Shown: in pieces, positions 1-16,674 of the stretch
How the letters are laid out: the number at the start of each line of letters is the position of its first letter
Numbering within the stretch: position 1 is the first letter of the stretch
From: Dillenia suffruticosa
Lineage: Eukaryota; Streptophyta; Magnoliopsida; Dilleniales; Dilleniaceae
Assembly: GCA_033439265.1 (NCBI GenBank)
Contig: JAVTVX010000013.1
Coordinates: 23,518,000-23,581,999 of the forward strand
Reading direction: 5' to 3'
DNA length: 64,000 bases
Notes under the pieces: generated by a model
What the model saw: the letters and a program-made list of their open reading frames with translations, nothing else
What the model was told of the DNA's origin: nothing
The model's database searches: none
Program-made: the position numbers and the translations under genes

Positions 1-3944
<3,944 letters not shown>

Positions 3945-5448
3945 AAGTGTAAAGATTTTCCCTCTTCCCCTTTTTAGCCTGATTTAAATTTCGAAATTTT
4001 CTCCTGGGTTGTTTTATTAGGCCCCTTTGTATCAATCCCATATTTGTATCCTTTTGGTTATCGAGCTTGGTTAAGTAAGAAAATTTGAGAGTATTTTTCA
4101 TCCTTTAAAGTTCACGTTCTCATGGTAACTTAGGATCTGCATTCATCCAATATTCTTTTAAACCATTAGAGAAACTGCAGAGATGGAAATAAAGTACATG
4201 AGAGCAAGATATTAGGGACAAAGGATACAAGTCCTAATCCAAGAGTTCCATCTGCACTTGGTTTCTTACGTGAGATTCGCTTGCTGCAGTTTCTTGGAAT
4301 ATTAATGGAAAGAACCATATGAAACACTGTTGCCAAAATTGGCTGATTTTGACAAAGCCTCGAACTTGAAACACCTTATTGGTGCAAACCAATGGCTGGT
4401 GTTGCTCCCCACTCCCCTTGTTCCCGACACACCCACACAGGAAACGCATTTCCCAATTCGAAGCTTCCAAAGTAAGTTGTACTTGTGTCACATCAAGTGC
4501 CTTTAGAGCGAGGGGAATTTTCAACTTTCTTTCTGGTTAGTAATGTGGGTGAAAATTTTCAACTATCATCGTGGATAAATGAAATGTGACGGTCAGAGAT
4601 GATGGTTATTCAAAATTTTGAATAATCAGAATTTATTCGAACAATCATCAAATAATTATCAATTCCATGGTTATCAATTCCTGCAGAGATGCTAGAATAA
4701 CCCAATGCCAAGATCCATATTTAGAGCTTTATGACTTGCAGGATTGGTGAAGCATGGGGGCGAGTCATAGCCCTACAGGGGCAAGACTACACTCTATAAT
4801 CTAGACCGATCATGGAGGGAACTTTTAAGGATTAATATGAAATATGAGATTCTAACCAAGCATTAAATAATTTTTTTATGATCAACAATTTTTAATAGTC
4901 ATTTGTTATTTGTAAAAGCACTCATGATTCATAAGGCTACAATTATGTCACCGTTCACAATCAACCTGAAAACTTTTCTCTGAAATATATTTAAACGAGG
5001 TACATGCTAGACTGATTGCAGCTGTATAAGAGCTGGTTTGAGTTGCTCATCGAATTCATCAGACAATAAATCCATAATACAATAAGCCTATTCATGCCTG
5101 AAAAGACCTAAAAAGAAAGACTATGATGTCGAAGTTACAAATTTTAATGGCAGCTATTTGGTCCTCGACCTCTTTCACATGACATGACAGAGCTAACCTC
5201 AGCTGCACCTGCAGTAGAAGAGGATGATTCATGATTGTCAGAAAATCAACGGCTGTGATTTGTTACAGCTTCCGTATTCAAGAACCACGCAAAGGCTTGA
5301 GAAAAATTCAAGAGGTTGACATATTTATATAATGAGTGAAATACTTGCAAGGCCAGTAGTAATGGCTGCGGATAAGCTTAGGCATGAACTAGTTCGTTAT
5401 AGCTCAAGCACCAACATTGAGATAATGAGGTCTCTAGTCAGTAGTTCT
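3945..5448. other. Intergenic: 3' sides of BSK and the RING-CH gene
   Basis: These two genes converge here, so both 3' UTRs should lie in this interval. I see no conserved coding sequence or recognisable repeat. Several short open frames exist but lack codon structure and family motifs. Confidence 0.6.
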
Positions 5449-8110
5449 CTATGATGGTACATTGAAGTGAAAGAGCCAAGATATGACAAACGCAAACACC
5501 ATGCAAGCCAGAAGAAAGTTAAGAATGCGGTGTCCATGCCAGAAGCTTTGAGTTTCTACAGGCAACGCCATTGATACAGCTGATGTGGCTGTGGTGGTGT
5601 TGGCTTCATCTGGCACCTCTATTAATTCAACCTCATTTGGCCCTAAAACATTGCGTGCAGTGGTATTGCAAATCTCACAGGTCCTGAAAAGGTTCGAGAC
5701 AAATGAGAACTTCAAATTGTCATAGTTTCAGCCACAGAAAAATCTTCTCTTCAAGAGGCAAGTAATTAATATGACTAATTTTTTATCCGGGACCATGAAT
5801 TGAAGTCAAAGTCTAAAAAGGCAACAGTTATGAAGCTCAAAACTAACTCCACAAGACTAGCTCACAGAATTTGAGACAGTCCAACAATTTAAAGCTTTAG
5901 CCCCACCAAAGTGCTGAATTCATACAATTGCAGGAATAGGTAATATTTGTGAGAGTTGTAGCACTAGCAGCAATCATCATCTAATAAGCTACACACTCTC
6001 ATTCATATGAAAAAATATTCCACTCATCCCGGAATCTGAATTTTATACCTTATACTGTCCTAGAACAAACTGTTCATCACATGGGGCTACACCCACAAGC
6101 TAGGTCGTCAAAGAGACGATGCAAAGTAAATCAGAATCGTGTACTCTCTCAAATTAAGAATAAGTTATCAGAGCAAGAAAATCATAACCTCAGTGTGTGT
6201 TCATTCTTCTTTTTGGATAAAAGAACAAGATCTTCCTTTTTACAACTACTGTTTTTTACTCTATAACATGACAATTTCAATATTGAGGTCATAGCAGACC
6301 AGCTAATCAGTGGACTAGGATCTGACCAAGAATTTCTATTGCATGAGGCCATAAGAGTGCTTTTACTAGTAGGGGGAACTACTCAGGTGGCATTGCAAAG
6401 CAAAGGATTAGGTTGGTCTCCAGTCAGTCTCTACGTCAGCCACCTTCTGTCATAGCATGTTGCATTTCTGATACAACTTGCTCAGAAGTAACAGCCAATC
6501 TTATCCTCAAGAAGGAAGAAGCTGATGAATTTGTTGTTGCTACGATCACTGAAATTTTTCGTTACCAGTACTCATTAGTAAATGTCAGTGAACCACAAAA
6601 ACAATCCTCCAACATCTTCGAACCCTGAAACCTATACAAGCAAGCATACTTATCAAATTTCCAGCTCAAACAAAGAAAAATTGTGCCATCTTTTCTTGAG
6701 TTTGTCGGACTTGCTAACCTATAGTTCTAATTATGAAATAGGTAGAGGAGTCAAAATCCACGTTCGGACCCTCACTTTTCCTTCGAAGGAACATGACTAT
6801 TGGGCTTACCCTGTCTATCTATAACCATCAATATATACTATTATACTGCTAACATACTTGATTACTCAAATATGAGAGAATGATTGCCAGTTCATGAAGT
6901 GAATTGGCATTGCATTTTTGTGAATCCTGCATCTGCAATATATTCATAAAATCTACCATTTTCTGCTCTTCTAAGAGCATTTTAGTCCACAGTGTGTTCA
7001 CCAAACTTTTTCTATGGCAGGCATAGGTAACACACACCAATAATTCATCAGATAAGGGCATCAAACACGGTATTTTATAACAAGAAATGGACAATCACTG
7101 TCTGACAAAATCTTCTACAGAACATTTGCATGTGTCACTGATCACTTTGACGAAAAGAATGGAACCAGAAGCCAGAAATTCCTGAAATTAGAATGGAACA
7201 GAATCAAACAATTGCTGGCGCAGCTAGACAAGATACCATGAATTCCCTATATTTCCAAATCCTCTTTAACAAGCGTCCCCATCTTCTTCTTCAACTTTTC
7301 CTTTTATGCAACAAACTTCATGCACATGAACTTTCCCAAAAACATGGCGTAGATAACACATTTTTCCTTGAGGATATAATCAAATCACAAGTGCTGTTAT
7401 GGTTTCGTTTGAAGAAAACAAACCATACCAAAACCGGAAAACAAACCCACCCGTGTATGTCAAAGAAATAGAAATTTACCCAATCTTAGAGAATGACAAA
7501 CAATTAAAAAGTGGCTGTTTTTGTGCTTCTCACATAGAAAGAAAATAATAAATGAACAAGTAATTGGCATAAGAGAATAAAAAAATAATAATAATTCAAG
7601 GTAAGAAAGAAAACAATAAATGAACAAGTAATTAGCATAAGAAAAAAAAAATTCAAGGTTTTTAACTTACTTATTTCCTTTGATCTTGAACCAAGCTTCT
7701 GCACATTGCCTATGAGCAGCAGCCAAATCATCCTTACAAGAGCAACCTAATTCAATAGGAATCCCGGCTTCATGATTCACACTCTCCAAACTAAGATGAC
7801 AAATTCTGCAATCCTTTTCTACCTTAGCCAAATGCACCTTAATTTCAGTGATTTCACCATCATTAACAACCTCGATAGAACAATCCGAAGCCGAGGAGAT
7901 TCTCCGAGAATCCGAAACTCCTCCAATCTCAGGATCAGACACACAAGCAAACCTATACTCGTCATATGACCCACCAAAAGTTGAATAAAATTGAGAATAG
8001 GAAGACCCCTCATCAGAATCCGAGAAACAAAGGCTTCCATCACCGCTTCCATCCGAGGAACGGCTATGGCCTTCTTCTATATCAACCTCGGACATGCCGA
8101 GAGCCGACAT
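5449..8110 (-). CDS. RING-CH (RINGv) membrane-anchored E3 ubiquitin ligase
   Basis: Likely a MARCH-type E3 ligase acting at a membrane. Two exons, 8110-7671 and 5683-5449, join in phase 2 across a 2-kb intron with GT-AG ends and give 224 residues. Residues 1-95 are Ser/Asp/Gly-rich and probably disordered. The RINGv domain spans about 101-152 with the C4HC3 ligands C101, C104, C123, C125, H133, C136, C149 and C152; the intron falls just before the last Cys pair. After a Thr/Ala-rich linker, one hydrophobic segment at about residues 197-218 (FLLACMVFAFVISWLF) lies almost at the C terminus, so the protein looks tail-anchored, unlike classic MARCH proteins with two membrane spans. It is convergent with BSK. 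From memory, an Arabidopsis RING-CH gene (At5g01070) sits next to BSK10. The target is unknown. Confidence 0.92.
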
Positions 8111-8480
8111 TCTCTCAAGACCAGAAACAAAAACCTCAATCTCTCCAAGTTCTTAAACGTAGGAGCTCGCAAAAATGATTGCTTGAATTTTTTTCCCTAA
8201 AAAATTTGGCAAAATCGTAGGATTTAAAGCAGAGGGTGTCGGATTAGGTGACCTTTCAAGCCTATTTGTGTCTGTTAGCAAACAGAAACAACAATTAGGA
8301 AGACAAGAAAGGTTTGAACAAAATGTAGAGCTTATCGACCAAGCACAGAGGAGTACAGAGAGAGAGAGTGAGAGGGGGGGGGGTGTAAAACCAGTAGAGT
8401 GGGTTTGTTAAGGAAAACAAAACCACAGTATCTCTCTCTCCCTCTCGTGTAAGATTAGGAAAAGAAAAAGACTCGTGTCA

Positions 8481-8511
<31 letters not shown>

Positions 8512-8560
8512 GTACTATAAAAAACTGTGACCGGGGAACACTAGCGAGAGGAAAGAGAAA
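8111..8560 (-). promoter_or_regulatory. 5' leader and promoter-proximal region of the RING-CH gene
   Basis: This region lies directly upstream of the RING-CH start. It holds a GA-rich run with a G10 tract near 8373, a matching CT-rich run near 8430, and a poly-T run near 8486-8511. GA/CT tracts are common in plant core promoters and leaders. The transcription start cannot be fixed from sequence alone. Confidence 0.45.
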
Positions 8561-10452
8561 GTTGCAGTGGCCGCACAGAAAAAGAAGATTTGATTGATTT
8601 AATAAAGCAACGAGAAAAACAAAAACAATAAAAACAAAAACCTATAGCAACAATTATAGACTATGTACCATTGCTAACAAGATTAAAAAGTTTGGCAGAC
8701 TTAGTTTAAGGTTTGTATCTGTGCATGACATGCTAGAGTACATTAAGTATACATGACTCACCCTCGTATGTACACGTTTTTAATTCATGATCTGACGGTG
8801 CAAATTGCATACTCTGCCTCAATCAAATTAAGGGAGTTTGCATTTACTAACTCAAGGTGATATATTTTATAAAATAATTTAGCTTCGTATCAAAAACTAT
8901 ATGCTTTCACATTAATATTATTTTGACTATAAATAATTCCTTAAAGGGTGATCCAAACAAAAATATATTTTTCTAGTAAATATTTTTATTAAATGAAGTT
9001 GTTCATATAGTCTGAGTAAAATATTAAAATATTATATTCTTTTAAGTAATTCAAGGCCAAAAAAATAAAGGAAATCACTGAGCAATTATTTTGGAGGAAC
9101 AAATAAAAGGTTTTAATATCAATATCAGCCAGCAGTGCTTTCCTTTAGAGGCTTTCGGTCCGGGAAAGTAAGATAATAACTAATCCTAAAACCGTTGGGG
9201 GGAAAAAGAAGCAAAAGAAGCAAAAGAATATTATACAAGAAAAGTGAACCAAGAGAAGTCGATGTCTTTGGAATACTACAAAATTTATTATTTTTTTATT
9301 ATTTTCAGAATTAATGATATTCACGAAATTATTAATTATTGATTTATTTTTATTTGATAAATTAAATAAATATTTATTAATGGATAAAGATATTAATTTG
9401 TGAGTATTAATATTTTATAATAAAAGAGAATTAAAAAAAAATAAAATAAAATAAAAGAAAGAGAGAGAGAGGGGAGAGGGGACAGAGACTCAAAGTCAGA
9501 GATTAATTAATGGGTAAAGTGAAAAGGACGTGATGGGAAATTAATACAAACGACGCTGGTTTTTCCCTGGAACGTCGTCGTTTTAATACCGAAACCTCGC
9601 CGGAATCCGAGGTGACTATGTCGACCCACGGTAATTTATTTTGAGGTAACCAATACCAATACACAAGCCGATCAGCAGCCTACGCTGGCGGGTCTGTTGT
9701 TCTCAGCTCAACTCAACTCAACTCCAGCAAAAATAAAAAGACCTTTCCTGTGACGCGTCCAATCATACTAAATCTGCGACCTCTTTATTGTTAATATCTA
9801 TCAAAGTTCACAAATAACGTTTTTGATACATTTTTTCACACATAATTAGTTTTAGTGTTTTTTATCATTAATGTTTCATATACATAAAAAAAGTTATTTA
9901 TTTTAAATTTTAAAAATACATAAATAATTAAAATTAACTTTCTTCTTTTTTATTTTTTTCTTTAAAAGGGAATTAGGGGCAATCAACAATATTGCTCTAG
10001 TTAGATATTATCTAGAGGAACTCTTTTTTATATTTTAAAAGTAAACATATTATAATAATTTTATTTAAATATTTTATATATTTTACATAAGTCGGGACCT
10101 CAAAACATATACGGGTTCTATGTTGTTTGCTTCATATTAATTAATTAACTTATAAAAATAATAAGTTTAACTCCTCAACTGAAATTAAGGGTAATGAAAG
10201 TTCGATAAGGACGAGGTGGTAATGATTAGGCGTAAGGAAATTGGGTGCCGGGGGGGGGGTGTGGGAAGCAGGGAAGGAAAGTGCCGAACGACAGTCACGG
10301 AAGTAGTTGATTGACCCGTGTAGACCACTTTGCCGCGGATTCACTGACGCGGAAGGGAACTAATCTTGCATCTGCCTTTGCGTGACCAACCCAGAAAGCT
10401 ATAATTCTATGAATTAAATATTAGTAAAAAGACAAAGTGAGAAATTCCATAT

Positions 10453-10495
<43 letters not shown>

Positions 10496-11138
10496 TCCCT
10501 CTCTCCCCCCTGTGAGTGTGAAATCACAAAGAAATTACCACGTTACTTTCCAAGACCGTCCTCCAGCCACTTTTGTCTTCTCATTCATTTTCTTCTCATT
10601 TATAAGTCGTTTATAAATTATTTAAAACTAATATCAAAATACCAAATGAATACACATTCCAGGTTGTACAAAACGATAGGGGGCCATTCGAGAGATATCA
10701 AAAGCCTTTTTTTTTTTAAATCAATAAATATTCAAAATTATATACTAATTAATCTTATCAAAATATTATCAAATTTAATTTAAAAAAAATATTTTAATGT
10801 AATTTTTTTATTCTTTAATTTTAAACTCAAAATTAAATTAAAAAATCTAATATTTTTATCAATTAAATAATTATCCATAGATTAAGAAACTAATATTTAA
10901 GATGCAACAGCTTAAAAATTAAGTATTTAAGAAATAGTCAAAATGAGTTATAATCATCTAAAATATTATTTAATGATTATCATTCTTATAAACATGGATA
11001 CTTATAAAATAATTGATATTAAAAGTTATATTATTATAGACACACTTCAAAAACTATATACATTTTGATATATTTGATACAATAACATAAAATTCTTGTA
11101 GTTTCATTGTTCCCGTGCTTTGTGATGATTATCTACCG
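8561..11138. other. AT-rich intergenic region with a (CT)n microsatellite
   Basis: No gene is visible. Most is very AT-rich. A less AT-rich island at about 9540-9770 contains near-inverted ACGACG and CGTCGT motifs and a CTCAA triplication; another at 10190-10400 contains a G10 run. A (CT)n tract occupies 10455-10505. Confidence 0.7.
10455..10505. repeat. (CT)n microsatellite
   Basis: A long CT dinucleotide run that grades into CCCTCT units. Confidence 0.95.
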
Positions 11139-11335
11139 ACGTCTGATAACTCAGTTGATTTGAGAACTGATACTCCTTAACCATGATCGGGAGTTCGATC
11201 TCCCATAGGAACTGAAAAATCAACGCTGGGAGACCTGTCCCTCAATTGACTCCTGTAAATGGTCGATCCGGATTAATTGGGATAAAATCCCAAATACTAA
11301 GTTGATGCCCATCAATGATAAAAAAAAAAATATAT
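11139..11335 (+). mobile_element. SINE-like element (tRNA-derived type)
   Basis: A tRNA-like head has an A-box-like TAACTCAGTTG and a B-box-like AGTTCGATCTCCC. The body has the family motif 'gatccggattaattggga', and the element ends in an A-rich tail running into (AT)n. Related bodies occur at about 20.3, 37.0, 38.0 and 56.6 kb, which supports a dispersed short retroposon family. No open frame is expected. Confidence 0.7.
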
Positions 11336-13627
11336 ATATATATATCTCTATCTATGCAATCATATTTTTCTTTTTTTTTTTGTGGGGCCCATCTTACGCA
11401 AAAAGCTTAACATTTGGATGGGAGAAAAAGATAAAAGAAAAATCAGATTCTCAAAAATATTATTCTAATCCCAACTGAAGTGGTATCTTTCTTAGAAGAA
11501 TACCAGATGAGAGTGAAAGCAGAGTAATTTCCAAACCAACGACCCCAAATTAGATAGGGATAGGTTTCAATCGCCATCACATGTTGAGGATGAAACCAAA
11601 GCACTTTCTCACGAAGTATAGAAGAAAAAGATGTGGAGCAAGTAAGCCAATAACATGTTGCAAGTGGCGGTGGTTAAAAGGGTGCTGGAACCTGGTACAG
11701 TGGAAGATTAGTCCACACTCTTTAGGATATGTTTGGCAACCAGAACCAACAGATAAAAGATTCATAGTAGGCACTCCTAATGTACATCTATTTGCATTTG
11801 GTGTCCAAACAGGAATGACATAACATGTTTAGTTATATGTAGCATTTTGCTCTTCATTTAGGCCTTATCATCGCACTCTTTTCTCATATTTTGCGTCCGA
11901 AAATGCTCTCCTAATCCATTATGGAAGAGCATGTGACTGCCAAATTTTAACATCTCCTACCCGATCCTAGCCACAAGTATGCAATACAACATGCTAGCCA
12001 AGTATTACAACAATAATAACAAACTGAGTATTAATTTCAATCCTTTGAAATCGACCATTTGAGAAATAAATATGAAAATAATTAAAAAATAATAATAATA
12101 ATAAATAAATAAATACAATGATAAATGAATAGAAACAAAATAGAAAATATATATATAAATAAATATATACATATATATATCTAAAATATGATAGTTCAAT
12201 TGGTGCGGATTTTTCTACATTACTCGTTCCTATCCAATATTATCTTCTCGTCTAAATTCTTAACTATCATATCTTTACGAATAATTTACATCTAAATTTT
12301 ATATTACAAAACTAAATTCTGAAATAAACTCGTTTCTCACCGTCTATGCCACTAAGAAGATGAGAATTACATTACAAAAAATCAAAAGAAAACTATGTTT
12401 AGTACTAAATTGCAGCAGTTGTACGTTTTGATGGCTAATTGGGCTCCACTTTCATTGATCACCGTCTATTAACTTTAGTCAAGTATGTAATTGATGGATT
12501 AAAAGTTCTGGCGCCACATGATATCAGGGAAAGACTAAATATATGCAGACAAAGACAGCCATGCATCTGGAAATAAATGACACAAAACACTATCTCCTCT
12601 CTTTTTTGGAATGCTTTTCCTTTGATTTCTTCCTAGACAAAAGCATCCAAAGAATCAGGTTTTGCATATTTCTATAGTAAGAAAATTGTCACTCCTAAAT
12701 TTAAATTTCTGAACATAAACACAAGAAAAATCAAACCCGTAGTTTTGTCATCACCATTAAATTTCAAAACAAAAGTATCATACCTGAAGGGATAAGAAAG
12801 CATCCCCATGTGTAAGCTTCTGGTACTGCAAGCTACTCTAAGCAGGGAACTGCGGCAGGAAGTCTGATTTGAGCAGCATTTGCCTAAAATAATTTCCTTG
12901 GCACCTCAAACAATAGAATCAAACGATACTGTAATCAGGAAGGCATTGATTGTCAAAGGCAAGAAAGAGACCAGTAAAAAGTATTACCTTTGAGATTCCG
13001 GTCAGTTTTGCTAATACCAACCTAGAGAAAAGACCATGGCCACCAAATATGTTACATTGTCATGCCAAGTATCAAGACACGGCAAGTGCCTTGCAGAACA
13101 ACTTCTATAAGGCACAGTATAAAAGCCACAAAAAGTATCCAAAAATGTCACAAGATTTACACAAGAAATGTAACAAATGAATCTGATCATTTTCATTGAT
13201 GACAAGCAACACATTGAAGTCTTGAATTTCATACACAGCTTCATCAGAGAACCTATAGCTGTTCTCATGGTAAAATTAGTGACATGGTGATCAATGACAG
13301 TGATGATTCACCATCCCGTCAATCACAATTCCATACTGTTAAAAAAGTGATGACCCTTTGAAACAAGAATCAACCCAGATCACCTCACAATCACTTCTAT
13401 GAGAACAACAACAACTGGAAGACCAAGCACATTCAGAAGATACGTCTGAACTTTTAATCAAACTTCATTTGAAGCTGGGGAAAATTAGAATTCTTCTGTG
13501 CCATGGAAAAGCTTTAACATTACTTGGTAATAGAATCACAGACAATACTGTCTTTTGGCATACATTATTGTCCACCTTCCATATTCAATGTAAACACACA
13601 ATCACAAGCATTATCTCGAAATGATCC
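11336..13627. other. Intergenic region downstream of the MYB pseudogene
   Basis: A frame at 11581-11823 (+) encodes 80 residues with several Trp, Cys and Lys residues. I do not recognise it, and it may be a decayed element. The region also includes a repeat-family member at 12030-12310. The part nearest 12780-13600 may be 3' UTR of the ancestral MYB gene, but no conserved motif proves this. Confidence 0.5.
12030..12310. repeat. Dispersed repeat, copy 1
   Basis: Shares order and wording with 28375-28575: 'atttgagaaataaatatg', an AT-rich filler, 'tctac-ccactc', then 'aactatcatatcttta-gaata'. The similarity is clear but diverged. I cannot name the family. Confidence 0.55.
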
Positions 13628-14626
13628 TCAAGCTGGTAATGGAGAAGGTTGTCTAATCTGGGATGATAGCACATCACTCTCCATGCCCGTTAACTTCTTC
13701 CTTCTGCCTTCAAAATTTATACAATCATTCATTCTGCTCCCTTGAAAATTGCCCATTTGTTCTGGAGACCCAGGTGTATTGTCCATGTTATTCGAGCCAT
13801 TGTCCAACCCACATTTCAGCCAAGCACTATTACTAATATGGTTGGCAATGGCTGCAAACTGATGACTTGAAAAGTTTGGAGACTCCACATTGGTTATTTG
13901 TTAGGCAATCATGGCCACATTGGTTAGGCACCAAACCTTCACTATAAGCTCCTTCAAGCAATCTGCAGACGCCAACCTCCGGCTTTGAGGCATGACCTAA
14001 GGATCCTTACACTGGAGCTGTTCTTGAAATTTGGAAACCAGAATCTGGGCCATTACTTATTTTGTAATATTGAATACACTTACACGTGCCAGTGGACAAC
14101 ATAGTGTAGATTGGTTATTTGTCCATTCAACTCCTTTCTAGAATAGTTTTCATCATAATCATCTGCATTCCCCATTGAGCTGACATCTTTCCCTTCCAAT
14201 GACCTGATGGAGTTCCCATTACCACATGATTGAGTCTCTTCTGATGAAGCTTGAGTTTTATCCACACTATTATTTTCCACCATGTTAACAGATCTCAACT
14301 TTAATCTGTCAAGTCTCATGAAGCAATGTCTACGAGTTGAATTCCAGCGGCTTTTAATAGCATTGTCTGTTCTTCCCGGGAGAAGCCTCACAACCACTGC
14401 CCATTTGTTTCCATGAGTTGCATGGGCTGCAATTAGAATGAGATCCTCTTCATCTGCAGTAACTTTAGTTTTGTTACATGTCCATGCAGACGTGTAGAAA
14501 TGGTAGCTCAATGTGTACAAGTACAACAGCACTAACTGATAGGGTAAGGTGCATCGCGTTGCCTGGCGGATTTAATAGATTATTGCTATTGTCTTGTCAA
14601 ACTTATGTGGTCTATCTGTTGAACTA

Positions 14627-14627
<1 letters not shown>

Positions 14628-14668
<41 letters not shown>
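14628..14668. repeat. Poly-A run, 41 bp
   Basis: An uninterrupted A homopolymer inside the large MYB intron. It could be the tail of a retroposon inserted there, but no clear body or target duplication is visible. Confidence 0.9.
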
Positions 14669-14670
<2 letters not shown>

Positions 14671-15115
14671 AGGCATGACATGCTGAATGAGCTACTGTTA
14701 TACAATATTGTTTGGAAGCAAGTAATTCTTGAACTCTGCAAATGCAACTTTATTGAAACAGGCATTATAAAATATCATATTTAAACTAGAAAGAGCATAA
14801 GTAGTTGAGTCTACAAGAAGTCAAACAAGCAAGTATTCCAATTTGTGGTAAGAAGTTACTATGTTTGGAGAAGAGGCCTTCTTTGAAGAAAGGAAAATGA
14901 TCAAACAAAAAGATCAGAAGTTCTTTATCTCAGTTGCTTCTAAAAGCATAAATAAGTAAAAAATATATATGAATTTTCACGTTCAAGGTACCCTCCATGA
15001 CAGATAGCTAACCAGATGAACCACTTGAGGTGCAAACTACTAGCTTTTGCTAGTTACGGTCCAGATTAAGCGCCTTCAAACTTAACTTAATTCTAAAGAT
15101 TTATTGTACACGATG

Positions 15116-15865
15116 TAACATGCAAAAAATGCACAAAAAGAAACTAAATATCATAGAAGATTGTTTTTAACCAGATGAGAAAATGGAGTCCTACTTCAAT
15201 ATATCAATGAAAGCCACAAGTCCCCCCCCTCCCGGGGACCTTTCTCTGTTACAACAATCAGCAAAAAATTATCGCATTCAGAAAGAAAGTCAAAAGAACT
15301 ACCATGTTGCATTCTTGGGCCACCAATGTCACGCATAAAATTCTTGCAATAAGTGGTAACTCACAAAAGGGTAAGCAATCAGATGAATTTGAGGTAGCTA
15401 TCAAAAGCTGCTAATTCATTAGTAGATGCTCTAAGTAAGATGGCGTAATTCTATATCCATTGTGAAGTTTGAGCTGCATACATAGGGAGACATTTGGGTG
15501 GTTAATATCATCAGTTCAATTGAGATGTGGAATACTGGCTCGTCACTGGTGTTAGGGTTATTGAGAATGCAAATTGGAAGCCCTCTCATTCGGTGCAAGG
15601 CACTAGGGGTATTTGTGTGTTGCAGAAAGTCACAAACAACAAAGAAGTAAAGAACACAGAAAACATATGGTTCAATTTAGAAGGTTACCTCCACAAGGAG
15701 GAGAATCAAAATCGGCCACAATCAGTGAGAGAGAGAAAATACCAAGAACCTCTCCAAAAGCCCTAACCATAATATGCTCCATGTACAAATCAGACGGCCA
15801 CTTGAAACACAAGGGGATACATAATATTTATGACCCCCAGTAAAATCTGAAGCAACCTTTGCCCC
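15116..15865. repeat. MYB-intron segment also present at 25411-26133
   Basis: About 750 bp shared in the same orientation with 25411-26133, starting at 'taacatgcaaaaaatgc' and ending at 'ctttgcccc'. It lies inside the intron between the MYB R2 and R3 exons. Its left edge marks the left end of the inferred 10.3-kb tandem duplication. Confidence 0.85.
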
Positions 15866-16674
15866 TGCAAACGGCACATTACCTGATTCGTATTGCACCT
15901 AAAGGGCCCCGACCCTTCCAACCACCAACATATCTCCCTTTTGCCTCAAAAAATTTTGGGCTAACATTAAGGTACAAAGTGTACAAATTCAAACATTCAA
16001 AAGTAGAACAAATGTGGACATCAGATCCAGAGTCTTGGTAATTACACATCTCCATAGACTGCTGGCTATGCTCATTTCCTCCAATGAAACTGGAACTTGT
16101 GGAACAGAAGCAATAAAACATCCTCGACATTTCACGTCATCAACCATGCTTTTGAACAGCATGGGATCTCATGTAACAAAGATTTTTCACGTTTGCATAA
16201 TAGAATAAGAAAATTCATTGCGAGAAAATCAAGCCAGAATGTAGAGTGCACATAATCGGAACATTCAGATTCTTCTATCAAACACATAAACAAATTCATA
16301 ACCTAAAAACCCTAAAAAATTAAATTCCAAAGAGAGAGAGAGAGAGAGAGAGAGATGTACCACTGAAAGTTTTGCGTTTGACGGAGGTATCAAATTTGTT
16401 ACACCAGCGAAGGCGGCAAGACTTTCCCGATCGACCGGAAATTCCTGGAGCGATCAAATTCCAATTTCTAGCCCCAAATTTCCGTACAAGTTCACTCAAA
16501 ATCGCATCCTCTTCTGGAGACCATGGACCTTTCACTCTCTCCTCTCCGGTTACTTCCACATCCCTCTTCCGTCATTACGTCCCCGCCGTCAACGGCGATC
16601 GTAACAGAGGAGGAATCTCCGTCTTCGCCGTTGCCGACGACAGTCGTTCTCACTCCCTCCTTCGTCTCCGTCAT

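Larger units (their letters stand above)
13628..16674 (-). pseudogene. R2R3-MYB gene (MYB1/25/109-like), degenerate
   Basis: The family consists of nuclear DNA-binding transcription factors. The N-terminal segment starts at 16674 and reads to about 16575. The R2 exon (about 16559-16361) contains VKGPWSPEEDAILSELV and GRSGKSCRLRWCN. The R3 exon starts at 14462 with HGNKWAVVVRLLPGRTDNAI. The splice joins in phase. The C-terminal region resembles this subgroup throughout, including a PLARVSVFN motif, SKPEVGVCRLLEG, QCGHDC and SSHQFAAIANHISNSAWLK, but these lie in different frames. I see a frameshift between the N-terminal segment and R2 (about 16550-16580), frame changes on either side of PLARVSVFN (about 14070-14100), a TAA at 14009-14007, and a frameshift near 13900. 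R2R3 also has odd replacements (APGIS, SRWNST). It is very unlikely to make a full-length protein; the R2R3 part alone could still be translated as a fragment. Confidence 0.85.

Noticed and set aside
7504..7731. 75-residue hydrophobic frame as an added exon of the RING-CH gene
   Set aside because: It overlaps the splice donor at 7670 in another frame; exon 1 and exon 2 already join in phase and complete the RINGv motif.
11581..11823. 80-residue Trp/Cys-rich frame as a gene
   Set aside because: No family recognised and no flanking gene structure. It may be element debris; mentioned only within the intergenic entry.
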